Shown: piece by piece, positions 34,487 to 44,075 of the stretch
Layout of the letters: each line of letters starts with the position of its first letter
Numbering within the stretch: the stretch's first letter is position 1
NCBI GenBank assembly: GCA_902779845.1
Contig: CACZCZ010000008.1
Span: 1-64,000, forward strand
DNA from: an uncultured Bacteroidales bacterium
GTDB lineage: Bacteria > Bacteroidota > Bacteroidia > Bacteroidales > Bacteroidaceae
Length of the DNA: 64,000 nucleotides
Direction of reading: 5' to 3'
Made by a program: the position numbers and the translations under genes
The notes under the pieces: model-generated
Databases searched by the model: none
What the model saw: only the letters and a program-made list of their open reading frames with translations
What the model was told of the DNA's origin: nothing

Positions 34487-35877
34487 TGGTAGAGAATTTC
34501 TTTTATGACATTACCCGGCCAAATGTCGTTGCGAGCGAGGCAGTGACGGCTAGTGGCATCTATAGCTCTCCTGAGCAGGAGAAAGTTATGTCCGTGAAGG
34601 CCGATGATGGGAACACCTATGACGTGGTGGCTTGGGACTATGATAACCAGCTCCCCTATAAGCTGAAGGAGAAGGTGGAGAAAAACTCCGTGATGAGCCA
34701 GGATAAGTTTTTCAACGTTTTGACCTGCTATGGCCGCGGCTTGGAGTACATGGATATGGCTACGCTGGGGGAGAAAGTTCAGAAGCCATCGAAAGATGCG
34801 GACGTGCGAAAGTTCTTCATGCGCAACAATGTGAAACGCTTCTTCGCGGAGCAGATCACAGACCTGAAGTATTACTTCTTCTGCGTCTGCGTGGTCATCT
34901 TGAATCGCGAGCGCAAGAAAATCGTGCGTGTCGTTCATAAGGATGCCTGCCATGTGCGCTTCCAAAAGGCTGATGAGACCGGACGCATCAAGAACATCTT
35001 CTTCGCAGACTGGAAAGACAACAACAATCCCGAACATGTGGAAGTCACACCCCTGCTTGATGAGTACGACCCGCTCGGGGACTTGCTGGCTCGTACAGAT
35101 AAGGAAAAGGATGCTCTGGGACAGTTCAAGAAGGCTCCGATGAGCCATACACGTTTCGCCATCGTCTGCCGTATGCCAACAGTCGGCTGTCAGTATTACC
35201 CCATCCCTTACTGGAGCGCTACGCTTCGTGACGGGTGGTATGATATCTACGGACTCCTGACGGCTGCCAAGAAAGCGAAGATAAAGAACGGGCAGAATAT
35301 TCGGTACCATGTGGAAATCAACACGGAGTTCTGGGAAAACCGCGCCCGTGCGAAGGGCATCTCCATGGGGACTCCTGAGTTCCAGGCCATGAAGGATGAG
35401 TTCATCACGAAGCTGCGCGATTACCTGGGCGGCTCTGAGAACAGCGACAAAATGGTTTGGAGTGAGTTCCAGGCCCTGATGGACGGCAAGGAGCGCCACA
35501 ACATCAAGATCAACGTTGTCGATACGAGCAAGGCAGGGAACGAATACAATGATGATGTCGCGGAGGCATCTAACGTTCTGGCCTACTCCGACAACGTCCA
35601 TCCGAATCTTGCCGGTGCCACTCCTGGCAAGAGCCAGATGAACAACTCCGGTTCTGATAAGCGGGAACTGTTCACCATGAAGCAGGCACTGGAGACGATG
35701 CCGCATGACATGATGATGACTGTGCACAACACCATCATCTACTTCAACGAATGGCAGGAAAAGGTGTTCCCGGACGTGCCCATCATCCTGCTGACAACGC
35801 TTGATAAGAACACGGATGCCAAGGAGGTGTCCACAAATAACGAAGGTAACAATGGGAATTCTAGCAGCAATAACTAA
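34486..35877 (+). CDS. portal protein
   Basis: Encodes 463 residues; the layout (helical centre KFFMRNNVKRFFAEQITDLKYY, basic VVILNRERKKIVRVVHKD, and the acidic/low-complexity tail DAKEVSTNNEGNNGNSSSNN) and size fit the portal of Bacteroidales siphoviruses, the dodecameric DNA gate of the capsid. Other support is position after terminase/capsid and before connector-like genes. Confidence 0.65.
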   Translation: MVENFFYDITRPNVVASEAVTASGIYSSPEQEKVMSVKADDGNTYDVVAWDYDNQLPYKLKEKVEKNSVMSQDKFFNVLTCYGRGLEYMDMATLGEKVQKPSKDADVRKFFMRNNVKRFFAEQITDLKYYFFCVCVVILNRERKKIVRVVHKDACHVRFQKADETGRIKNIFFADWKDNNNPEHVEVTPLLDEYDPLGDLLARTDKEKDALGQFKKAPMSHTRFAIVCRMPTVGCQYYPIPYWSATLRDGWYDIYGLLTAAKKAKIKNGQNIRYHVEINTEFWENRARAKGISMGTPEFQAMKDEFITKLRDYLGGSENSDKMVWSEFQALMDGKERHNIKINVVDTSKAGNEYNDDVAEASNVLAYSDNVHPNLAGATPGKSQMNNSGSDKRELFTMKQALETMPHDMMMTVHNTIIYFNEWQEKVFPDVPIILLTTLDKNTDAKEVSTNNEGNNGNSSSNN

Positions 35878-36694
35878 GGAGGTGTTCGAGGCCAACGTGC
35901 CTGTGGCTAAGATGCCAGACAGGAACACCAGCGTCTTCACTCGCATGGAAGTCATGTTGAAGGAGTCGTATGACATGCTGATACAGACACTTGTGTCACC
36001 TGATCTCGAGAGTCAGCTGGAAGAAGAAACACGTCTTAGGGGGCATTGTATCCGGCTGGTATGTCTCAATGCCTTCGTGCGGACGTGCAGGTCTCTTGAC
36101 CTGGTACTGACAGCCACCGGCTTCGGCATCGTTTCAACAGAAAGTACGGCACCGGCATCGAAGAGCCGCGTCGAGGCGCTTGTGGAGGAGGTGGCCTGCG
36201 AAGAAATAAAGGCCATCGATGAGGTGATTCAGCAGCTGGTGAAAATCGAAGGATGGGGCGCAACAGAACAGGCCGAACAAAGAATACCGACACTGTTCTA
36301 TCTCTCCCGGCACCTGAAGCGGTTCACGACGCTGCCCCTTAGCAGACAGGGCTGGCAGACGGCTCAGGGACGCGCCATCACGGCGGACGCGCTGCTGCGC
36401 GAGGAAGTGGGTGACGAATACATGGATGAGCTACTGCAGAAGACTCGGACGGCAAGCCTGAATTCCGCAGACGTTATCGTCGTAGAGAAGTGCAACCGCT
36501 TCACGGGGGATTTCCTGTCGAACTACGAGCTGACAAATGGCTGTCCGAATCAGTTGCTGCTGCGCCAGATCGTGCACCAGCTGGAGAGCTATCGTGACAG
36601 TTATCCCACCTATTGCCAGTCCAAGATTTATGCCAAGCGCCATGCCAAGGGATATGAAAACCAAAAAGAAGATCCGTCATTCTTCTTTATGTAA
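35852..36694 (+). CDS. phage connector-region protein, unknown
   Basis: ATG 35852 (MGILAAITKEVFEANVPVAKM) is preferred over 35801, since the extra residues are a frame-shifted copy of the portal end; this gives 280 helical residues. It lies between portal and other head-tail genes. Likely head completion or adaptor; not recognised. Confidence 0.6.
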   Translation: MGILAAITKEVFEANVPVAKMPDRNTSVFTRMEVMLKESYDMLIQTLVSPDLESQLEEETRLRGHCIRLVCLNAFVRTCRSLDLVLTATGFGIVSTESTAPASKSRVEALVEEVACEEIKAIDEVIQQLVKIEGWGATEQAEQRIPTLFYLSRHLKRFTTLPLSRQGWQTAQGRAITADALLREEVGDEYMDELLQKTRTASLNSADVIVVEKCNRFTGDFLSNYELTNGCPNQLLLRQIVHQLESYRDSYPTYCQSKIYAKRHAKGYENQKEDPSFFFM

Positions 36695-36698
36695 GGAG

Positions 36699-37445
36699 AT
36701 GGCGTTCACGGTACCGACCTCCTGGGAAAATCTTACACAACAGCAGCTGCGCCATATCGTACGGTTGTTGTGGCTCTTTCAGGATGGCCCCGAATGGGAG
36801 TACCGCGTTCAGTGTGCTGCACTGTTGCACTTCTGCTCGGTAGAGGTGGTGAAGCCAACGGATCAAGGATGGCTGTGCCGTCAGCACAAGACGGGCGATG
36901 AATTCCTCCTGGATCCGGAACTGCTGCCCTCGATGCTTGAAACGGTCGCATGGACGGTGCACCCGGAAAGGATGAGGGTTCGCATCGAGGCTATCGGACA
37001 GTACACGGCCGTGGACTTCGAGCTGCGCACGCTGATGTTCGGCGCTTATCTGGCGTGCGAGAACTACTTTCAGGCGTTCCTGCAGACGAAGAGCACTAAA
37101 CACCTTGCAGCCATGGCGAGATTCCTGTACCAAATGCCCGAGGCCGACCCTTCGCCCGAATTCAAGGAGGAGGAACTGATGGGCGTGTTTCTGTGGTTCA
37201 ACGCCGTGAAGCAGCTGCTGGGGGGATCCTTTCCACATTTCCTGAAACCGTCTTCCAGTACCGGCACATCGACGGGGATGGAGAATCAGATGGAAAGCGT
37301 CCGGGCGCAAATACGCCTGCTCACCAAGGGTGATGTGACCAAACGTGAATATATATTGGACAAAACGGATACATGGGCCGCCCTGGAGGAACTGGACGCG
37401 CTGGCCATGGAAGCCGAGGAAATAAAGAAGAAATATGGAAAGTAA
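36699..37445 (+). CDS. phage head-tail region protein, unknown
   Basis: ATG 36699 follows AAGGAG closely and gives 248 residues (MAFTVPTSWENLTQQQLRHIV...). An upstream start at 36537 lies inside the previous gene. Helical, ending in a charged tail. Not recognised. Confidence 0.6.
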   Translation: MAFTVPTSWENLTQQQLRHIVRLLWLFQDGPEWEYRVQCAALLHFCSVEVVKPTDQGWLCRQHKTGDEFLLDPELLPSMLETVAWTVHPERMRVRIEAIGQYTAVDFELRTLMFGAYLACENYFQAFLQTKSTKHLAAMARFLYQMPEADPSPEFKEEELMGVFLWFNAVKQLLGGSFPHFLKPSSSTGTSTGMENQMESVRAQIRLLTKGDVTKREYILDKTDTWAALEELDALAMEAEEIKKKYGK

Positions 37446-37950
37446 CACCTTTGACGCCATCAGCTATTTCACGGGAATGGCTGCATCGAATATCCTGGCA
37501 CAGGAAAAGGGATTCTTGGCCGTGACAATCTCCAACACAGACAACCTGGAGGCCTTGATGGAAGAGTATCGCGACAATGACCGCTTCGTGGCCATCGCGG
37601 ACACCAGCAGCGGCAATCTCTCATCTCCCGACGGGGCCTATGGTTTCCAGAAACGCAGGGCCTACACCGTATTCATCCTCTCGGCTTATGAATATGGTAA
37701 TATGGCGAGCCGCCAGGAGGAGCTGGAACTTTGCCGCCAGTTGTTCCATCAATTTGTGTCGAAGATCATTCATGATAAGTACCAGTACGAGGAGAAACAG
37801 ATGTTTTTCGATACACATGCCATCCCGAATCAGGAGCTGGGACGTTACTATCTCTCAGGCATGACAGGCCTGCACTTTACACTCTATACATGGGAACCCA
37901 TCGATCTGCAGTATGAAGAGAATCAATGGAGCACTGACCCCCGAGACTGA
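37435..37950 (+). CDS. phage head-tail region protein, unknown
   Basis: Encodes 171 residues. It has a mixed alpha/beta look: VFILSAYEYGNMASRQEELELCRQLFHQF and a final TGLHFTLYTWEPIDLQY, as in some tail-terminator proteins. Overlaps neighbours by 11 and 38 bases. Confidence 0.55.
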   Translation: MESNTFDAISYFTGMAASNILAQEKGFLAVTISNTDNLEALMEEYRDNDRFVAIADTSSGNLSSPDGAYGFQKRRAYTVFILSAYEYGNMASRQEELELCRQLFHQFVSKIIHDKYQYEEKQMFFDTHAIPNQELGRYYLSGMTGLHFTLYTWEPIDLQYEENQWSTDPRD

Positions 37951-38479
37951 AGAGGAACTTCGAAAATGGGAGGAGGACTGGAGCGACATGATGGTCAAGA
38001 TATGGACGGAGAACATCATGCGGCTGGGTATCGTGGACACAGGGCACCTGATGAATTCGCTGACAGGTCGTGTGGTCGCTAGTATGGACCATCGTGAGCT
38101 GATACATGATTTCGCCAAATACGGCATCTATGTGGCGCGTGGTACCGGGCGCGGCTATAAACCAGGTAACCCCGGTGATCTTCCGTTCCTTGATAAATCG
38201 TACCGTAAGGCTCACGGCCTTGACAAACCGAGGAAAGTAGGCCCTGCATGGGGCGGCGATATCGCGGGCGGCCATCCGCTCAGCAAGAAACGTAACTGGT
38301 TCCTGAAGAAATACCTGCGCTCGATGTATGTACTGGCGGAGACGGAGCGTAACGTGTACGGCGAGATGTTCATGGGTAACGTCTCCAACGTGCTCGATGC
38401 CATCCTTGGCGGTCTCGACGGCGGCAAGATCCCTGACAGGAATGGAAAGGATATGAGCTACGTCCTGGCAGGTTTCTAG
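37913..38479 (+). CDS. HK97 gp10-like tail completion protein
   Basis: Encodes 188 residues. GIVDTGHLMNSLTGRVV near residue 40 is the typical gp10-family motif (VDTGxLRxSI), followed by AKYGIYVARGTGRGYKPGNPG. These proteins sit at the head-tail joint. It overlaps the previous gene by 38 bases. A promoter for the tail-fibre genes follows. Confidence 0.65.
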   Translation: MKRINGALTPETEEELRKWEEDWSDMMVKIWTENIMRLGIVDTGHLMNSLTGRVVASMDHRELIHDFAKYGIYVARGTGRGYKPGNPGDLPFLDKSYRKAHGLDKPRKVGPAWGGDIAGGHPLSKKRNWFLKKYLRSMYVLAETERNVYGEMFMGNVSNVLDAILGGLDGGKIPDRNGKDMSYVLAGF

Positions 38480-38481
38480 TA

Positions 38482-38513
38482 TTTTCACAGGTGGAAAATT
38501 CTTTGTAATTTTG
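38482..38513 (+). promoter_or_regulatory. promoter of tail-fibre genes
   Basis: TTTC (38482-38485), 20-base spacer, TAATTTTG (38506-38513), 17 bases before the ATG at 38530. Confidence 0.65.
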
Positions 38514-38529
38514 CAGAAAATAAAGCAGC

Positions 38530-39936
38530 ATGACGTACAATACAGAATATATGAGGCAATGGTTTGAGGGCATCCGCGACGAACGGATGACTCATGCCAA
38601 TACGGCGACCCGTGTAGGTACGGCATTTCTCATGCTGCTACATTATCTGCTGGATGCTGACACTCCCTTCATTCGCAAGGACCAGGAGGATTCCACGAAC
38701 TACCTACTAAGGCTGATAGCCGGTGCCGTCATCGGCGAGGCAGGGCAGATTCGGCTGAATCCGGACGGTTCTATCAGCTGCGGGAACCTGCAGGTGGAAG
38801 GGAACGCAATCTTCAACGAATTGGTGTTCAACCACCAGAACGTACTGGAGGGCGACACCTACTTCACAGACAGGGGAATCATCGATACGCTGGAGTACCT
38901 GGGCAATGGGCAGTACCGCCTGGCGATGCGTAAGATGTACGAGAATGACAGCATAACGTTCCATACCTACGATGTGCTGCGCTGCGCAATGAACAACCTC
39001 GACGTCGGGCGAACTTACAAGACCTCATGGATGCGTGTGGATGCTGTAGATCTGAGCGCAAATACCATGGATGTAACACTGTACGACAATGAAGATGTAC
39101 CGGGCCATCAGAACTATGCGCCTGCAGCTGCAGCAAGGGTCGTGCGCTGGGGCAATCAGATCGATGCAAGCCGTCAGCAGACCTTCTTCATATCATCGGA
39201 GGACGGCCGTTTCCTGTTCCTGCAGGGCGTGACGCAGCCCATTCTTACAGATGGCAACTATGCTGCTTTCTTCGGAGTACCGCCACAGCTTGACGTTCTG
39301 AAGGGACTGCCATTGAATGCCCGGCAGCCGTATATCTTCGCCCGTGGCTTGATAGTCCAGGATATCATCCGGATTGACTACCTCGGGAACCCCGAATATA
39401 CCGCCCGCGACTGTGGAACCTGGGATGCCCTGCGACAGTATGTCCACGGCTATGATGAGACGGCACACGGCTATTTCACTGACCGCGTGTGGTGGGGAGG
39501 TTGCCTGTGGCAGGCTGCTGTGGCTCTGCCTACGATAGGCCGTGAGCCACGCTATAACAACGCGGACTGGGTGTGCCTGCTGGGTGGCAAGAACATGTCG
39601 CTGGAGATCTATTCCAGTGCCGGTGATCATTTCCCTGCAGGGAAACCGTGGCAGACGGTCCTGACGGCAGAGCTGTGGAATGCCGAGATGCAGATATCGG
39701 AGGCAGAGATTGGACGCAACAATATCTCATGGCAACGAATCAGCAGCGACGCTCAGGGCGATATCGCATGGAACATCCAGCACGCACAAGGTATGGTGGG
39801 GCTGCAGCTGACGGTACAGTCTTCGGTTGACTTCCCCGGGAACTTGGCTGCAGGGGCGCAGGTCGGATTCCGCTGTGATATCTATATACCAGAACAAAAC
39901 GACACATTTAGTGCTATGTATTCAATACTCATGTAA
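38530..39936 (+). CDS. tail-fibre-like protein 1
   Basis: Encodes 468 residues. N-terminal helix then beta-rich repeats such as IRLNPDGSISCGNLQVEGNAIFNEL, ISSEDGRFLFLQGV and GLIVQDIIRIDYLGNPEY, a pattern of phage fibre shafts in Bacteroidales. It opens a run of five fibre-like genes ending in the variable protein. Confidence 0.65.
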   Translation: MTYNTEYMRQWFEGIRDERMTHANTATRVGTAFLMLLHYLLDADTPFIRKDQEDSTNYLLRLIAGAVIGEAGQIRLNPDGSISCGNLQVEGNAIFNELVFNHQNVLEGDTYFTDRGIIDTLEYLGNGQYRLAMRKMYENDSITFHTYDVLRCAMNNLDVGRTYKTSWMRVDAVDLSANTMDVTLYDNEDVPGHQNYAPAAAARVVRWGNQIDASRQQTFFISSEDGRFLFLQGVTQPILTDGNYAAFFGVPPQLDVLKGLPLNARQPYIFARGLIVQDIIRIDYLGNPEYTARDCGTWDALRQYVHGYDETAHGYFTDRVWWGGCLWQAAVALPTIGREPRYNNADWVCLLGGKNMSLEIYSSAGDHFPAGKPWQTVLTAELWNAEMQISEAEIGRNNISWQRISSDAQGDIAWNIQHAQGMVGLQLTVQSSVDFPGNLAAGAQVGFRCDIYIPEQNDTFSAMYSILM

Positions 39937-39947
39937 TAGTTAGAGCC

Positions 39948-41099
39948 ATGCAGATAAGAAAGAATCAGGGCCGCGTCGTCCATTCCTCGCTGAGTTTCAT
40001 CTTCCAGGTGGTGGAGATGGGCGGCTCGCTGCTTCAGAAATATGATGCCACGACGGCCTCCTTTATCCCGCACAGGGGCGTGACGCCTCTCGTGCTGCAG
40101 CCACAGCTGATCGTCAGCGACCCCGACGGCACGGTGGCCACTGCGGACTACGTTTCCCAGATGAGGAATGTTTCCTGGGAACTGACGCTGATGTCAGGAG
40201 GCAGCAGCTCCACTTTACCGGCTACGTCCGGAGCTGTCACAAACTATGCCGTTGACAGTACAACAAAACGGCTGACACTGTTCCGCAATGTCCAGCCGCA
40301 GGAGGTCGTGCACGTCCGTTTCTTCGGTCAGTACTTGGATGCCCGACGAAACGAGGTGTTCGATTTCGAATGGACGCGCGACTGTTCAACCGAAGTTCAG
40401 ACAGACCTGAATATCACGCTGGATACCGGGCAGTGGCGCAGTAAGGTTCGCATGATACCCATGCGCCGCTGGGGACAGTTCGGCATTCCCGTACAGCTGA
40501 AGAATGGTCCTGAGAATATCGCAGATGCTGATGCGTCCTATCAATGGCAGTGGTGGAACGCTGCAACGAATGCTTGGAGCGAGGACTTCTCTGAGCAGGC
40601 ATGGCTGGTCAGCGGCGAGCAGACAAAGGAAATAACCGTTGACCAGGACTTCATTCAGGATGTGAGGCTCAGGGTGATGGCCATCGCCTTCGGCAACGTC
40701 AACACGGCACAGTATTTCACGACCCGTCTGCAGCGATGGTACGGTCAGTTTGACTATGACGTGGAGTTCCTGAGAGGTAAGTATATCTTCCATGACACAG
40801 ATACGGTGGTACTGAATGCCTGGGTAGCCAACGCCAAGGGAAAGATCAGTTCGCCGTGCATGTACTTCGACATGGAACTGTTCTTCGCCATCGGCACAGG
40901 GGACTTCGAAAGCGTGGGTTATGGCGAGGAAGTCATCATCAAACGAAACGGTCTGCAGGGCGGGCAGCCGAAGGCAGGCATCCTGCTCCGCGAGCTGAGT
41001 GCTTTTCGTGCACTCTGCGAAGACAATGGTACGCCCCTTTGCCTGGATGACGGCACACCACTATTTGCACAATTCCCCACTAAATCAAGACAGGTATGA
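39948..41099 (+). CDS. tail-fibre-like protein 2
   Basis: Encodes 383 residues, beta-rich: LIVSDPDGTVATADYVSQMRNVSWELTLMSGG and DTVVLNAWVANAKGKISSPC. Ends DNGTPLCLDDGTPLFAQ, a short tandem duplication. The 12-base gap to the previous gene indicates one transcript. Function inferred from position. Confidence 0.6.
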   Translation: MQIRKNQGRVVHSSLSFIFQVVEMGGSLLQKYDATTASFIPHRGVTPLVLQPQLIVSDPDGTVATADYVSQMRNVSWELTLMSGGSSSTLPATSGAVTNYAVDSTTKRLTLFRNVQPQEVVHVRFFGQYLDARRNEVFDFEWTRDCSTEVQTDLNITLDTGQWRSKVRMIPMRRWGQFGIPVQLKNGPENIADADASYQWQWWNAATNAWSEDFSEQAWLVSGEQTKEITVDQDFIQDVRLRVMAIAFGNVNTAQYFTTRLQRWYGQFDYDVEFLRGKYIFHDTDTVVLNAWVANAKGKISSPCMYFDMELFFAIGTGDFESVGYGEEVIIKRNGLQGGQPKAGILLRELSAFRALCEDNGTPLCLDDGTPLFAQFPTKSRQV

Positions 41100-41299
41100 A
41101 TGCATTGAAATATTACATCATCAGCCATCGGGATGCAGCAAGGCTGGGTCTGACAGGCTATCGGCAGGGCACGCCGGAGAAAGGATATGTAGTGCACAGC
41201 GGCGATTTCGTCGGAGCGACAGAAGACTTCCTGGAACGTGCAAAGCTGGTGAGTGAACAAGAGGCTTTGGATTTCATAAAAACGCTGAAACATGAATAA
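41096..41299 (+). CDS. small tail-region protein, unknown
   Basis: Encodes 67 residues (MNALKYYIISHRDAARLGL...), overlapping both neighbours by 4 and 8 bases. A small YIISHRDAARLGLTGYRQG core; not recognised, possibly a fibre chaperone. Confidence 0.55.
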   Translation: MNALKYYIISHRDAARLGLTGYRQGTPEKGYVVHSGDFVGATEDFLERAKLVSEQEALDFIKTLKHE

Positions 41300-42380
41300 C
41301 GTATCAAGAATCAAAACGCTGTACGCCTATGAGGATGGCGATACAATCACCCCGCGCATGGGGGTGCAGATAGCAGCGGGTCACGGCCTGCAGCAATTCT
41401 ACGATGCCCAGACGCACGTCGTGACGAACACGGATTTCGGCACTTACCCTGCCACGCTGTTCCCGCAACCTTATAGCGGCAAGGAGGGTTTCGTGGTGGT
41501 GCCTGCAGTCGGTGGCCAGTGGTATCTGAACAATATCTCAGACAATTCCGGAATCTTGGACGCGAACGGTGCCGTGAAGAGCGCCTATTCGTCCATGTTC
41601 GAGGTGACGACTGTCACGATGAACGGCAAGACGTTCCCCGGTCTTGTCATCAAGAGCAACTTGGTGACACCGCAGAACAATGTGGCGACCGATATCTATA
41701 TTTATTATGCGGGCACGTATGCCGGCAAACAGTTCGTCTGTGAGCAGATGATCCCCGTGCAGACAGTGGTCGGCAACGCCTACAAGCTGCTGGTTTCTGT
41801 CGCCGGCGCCAACGGAACGGGCGATGAAGTGCTGTCCGATGACCAAGACTGGATACAATATACTGCGATGCTGCAGATGATGTCCACGGGAACTACCATC
41901 AGCGATGCCGTCATCACTTTCGAACATTTCGGAAGCAACGGCTGGGAGGCTGTCACTCATCAGGCGGGCGTTGTAGAGGTGAACAGCGCGAATCACACCC
42001 TGAAGCTATATGATGCAGCTGTCGATGGTACTGAACTCTATCGTGCGAAGGCCGTCTATCTCGGTAAGACGTACTACGAGACAATGAACCCCACGGATGA
42101 GCACGACCCGTACTATATCGTTGACGGCTGCTCGATTGCCGGTGATACGGTGCAGCGTGGTGAGACGGTTTCCTTCAATCCCAAGGTCTATAAACGCCGC
42201 AATGGGGTAGGAGAGGAGGATGCCGACGTGACCGCGAGTGAAGGGTGGACATTCACCTATACGCTCGTGTCACAACGCACAGGAGACACCATCACCGCCA
42301 TCAACCAGACGGGCATCACCTTTGAGACTCTGACTCAATATGGCGGCATCTCCGTTCGCATACAAGCAAGCAAAGCATAG
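41292..42380 (+). CDS. tail-fibre-like protein 3
   Basis: Encodes 362 residues, starting MNNVSRIKTLYAYEDGDT; the next gene begins similarly (MHLSRIKNLLAAPE). Repeated Ig-like pieces (ANGTGDEVLSDDQDWIQYT, GDTVQRGETVSFNPKVYKRR). Probably a fibre or baseplate spike component. Confidence 0.6.
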   Translation: MNNVSRIKTLYAYEDGDTITPRMGVQIAAGHGLQQFYDAQTHVVTNTDFGTYPATLFPQPYSGKEGFVVVPAVGGQWYLNNISDNSGILDANGAVKSAYSSMFEVTTVTMNGKTFPGLVIKSNLVTPQNNVATDIYIYYAGTYAGKQFVCEQMIPVQTVVGNAYKLLVSVAGANGTGDEVLSDDQDWIQYTAMLQMMSTGTTISDAVITFEHFGSNGWEAVTHQAGVVEVNSANHTLKLYDAAVDGTELYRAKAVYLGKTYYETMNPTDEHDPYYIVDGCSIAGDTVQRGETVSFNPKVYKRRNGVGEEDADVTASEGWTFTYTLVSQRTGDTITAINQTGITFETLTQYGGISVRIQASKA

Positions 42381-42382
42381 CC

Positions 42383-44065
42383 ATGCATCTGTCCCGCATC
42401 AAAAATCTCCTGGCAGCTCCTGAGTCCAGCGTGGAGTACTACTTGACGGCATCAGTCCCGTCTATTGCTGCCAACGCATCGGGTGTGGTGAATACACCCA
42501 CCTTGAACGTCGTTGTCAGCCGCTACAAAAAAGTGGGGGCAGAAGCTGCTGTGCTTACAACGGATGGAACGCTGCGCCTCTATACTGTGTCAGGTTCCAT
42601 ACGGACGGCGTTTTCGACGCAACCATCTGCGTCGGCTCAGACCTTCAACTTCGAGGCTGGATATGGGCAGGGGTGCACAAGTATACAGGTAGAGCTGACG
42701 GATAAGGATGGCAATCAGATGTGCTCTCCCTTGTCCATACCAGTAATCTGGAAGGGTGCAGATGCTGTGACCTACGAGATACAGACGAGCGTCTCCGTTA
42801 TACCCGCAGATGCTAATGGCCAAGTGCAGGGGGGCACAATCCTTGCAGTCCCTTATCAGATTGTCGGAGCTTCAAGGACGGCACTACTCGGATCTCCTTG
42901 GGTCGTACAGTACAGCGTTAACAACGGTGCGTCATGGAGTGATTGCGTCGATATTTATTACTCCAACTATAATCTTGGCCCCGGCGTCCCCGCGTCAGTG
43001 GTCGCAACTGTCACGCAAGCTCTGTACTTCCGGCTCTGTAAGGTAGTTGGAGGCACATATCAAGAGGTCTACCGAATAGCACCATTGCAAATCGTTAGGG
43101 ACGGAGCCCCCGGCGAACGTGGTAAGACTGGACGGTTCTATTATTACGACGGACCGTTCGACAATACCAAAGAATACACGTCAACGGACAAACTCGCACC
43201 GTACGTGGCCTTTGAATGGACTGACACGAGGACTGTCAACGGTACAACGACACTCGTAAGGGTGACAAACTATTACATGCTGGTAGCAGACTCCAATCGG
43301 TCTGGAAACACACTCGTCGCTCCACGTACGGAATCTGCTACTGGCGTGTGGGAACTGATGGAGACGAATTTCAGGTATATGATTGCCGAGGCCTTTTTCA
43401 CGAATTTCGCGAAGCTCGGCAGTGCCGTCTTCAGCGGCGATTGGATGATCTCGCAGCATGGAACGCTCAATGGTGCCGCATCGACGGCATACCAGAACTT
43501 CGATGCCTCAGATCCCACGGGAACTGTCGCCGGCCATTTCGTCCCGAATTATGCAATAGACTTTCTTACAGGAAGGGCTTATTTGAATGAGGCCTTCATC
43601 AGAGGCGTTCTGCGCGTGAAGGCTTTATATACGGAACTCGGTGGATTCGTTCAAGACGGACAACTATCCTACCTTGATCTGAATACAAGTATTGGGAATA
43701 CTTATGTCATCCCTGAATCGGAAGTACAGCATCTACCCGCAGCAACAAACTACGAAGGCCTTACATTGAACGTGCTCTTCTCTCCCGGGTCCATCTTGTA
43801 TTGTAACGACGGCATCTATGCAGCCATCTATACAGGTGGAAACTCTTACCCTGCCAGCGCTCAAAGGACCGATATAAAAGGCCTGCATGACACGGAGGGC
43901 GGTGCAGTTCTCACAATTCAGGCAATAAACGCATACGGTGGAGAATCAGGAATAAAATGGGTAGTTATTGGACAGCGTGGGGTGTTGCGCCTCCGGGGTT
44001 ATCACGCAAATGCAGACGAGGCAATGCAACTGTTGCCTGACGGTCGTCTCTTGATACAAACTTAA
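42383..44065 (+). CDS. tail-fibre-like protein 4
   Basis: Encodes 560 residues. Ig-like N-terminal half (SVPSIAANASGVVNTPTLNVVV, VSVIPADANGQVQGG), a short collagen-like GAPGERGKTG, then a fibre region with NFAKLGSAVFSGDWMISQHG. It ends QLLPDGRLLIQT. It precedes the variable receptor-binding candidate by ten bases and may anchor it. Confidence 0.65.
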   Translation: MHLSRIKNLLAAPESSVEYYLTASVPSIAANASGVVNTPTLNVVVSRYKKVGAEAAVLTTDGTLRLYTVSGSIRTAFSTQPSASAQTFNFEAGYGQGCTSIQVELTDKDGNQMCSPLSIPVIWKGADAVTYEIQTSVSVIPADANGQVQGGTILAVPYQIVGASRTALLGSPWVVQYSVNNGASWSDCVDIYYSNYNLGPGVPASVVATVTQALYFRLCKVVGGTYQEVYRIAPLQIVRDGAPGERGKTGRFYYYDGPFDNTKEYTSTDKLAPYVAFEWTDTRTVNGTTTLVRVTNYYMLVADSNRSGNTLVAPRTESATGVWELMETNFRYMIAEAFFTNFAKLGSAVFSGDWMISQHGTLNGAASTAYQNFDASDPTGTVAGHFVPNYAIDFLTGRAYLNEAFIRGVLRVKALYTELGGFVQDGQLSYLDLNTSIGNTYVIPESEVQHLPAATNYEGLTLNVLFSPGSILYCNDGIYAAIYTGGNSYPASAQRTDIKGLHDTEGGAVLTIQAINAYGGESGIKWVVIGQRGVLRLRGYHANADEAMQLLPDGRLLIQT

Positions 44066-44075
44066 AAAATACATC

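Noticed and set aside
34405-35976. 523-codon minus-strand frame
   Set aside because: Antisense of the portal gene; low-complexity hydrophobic/His-rich product.
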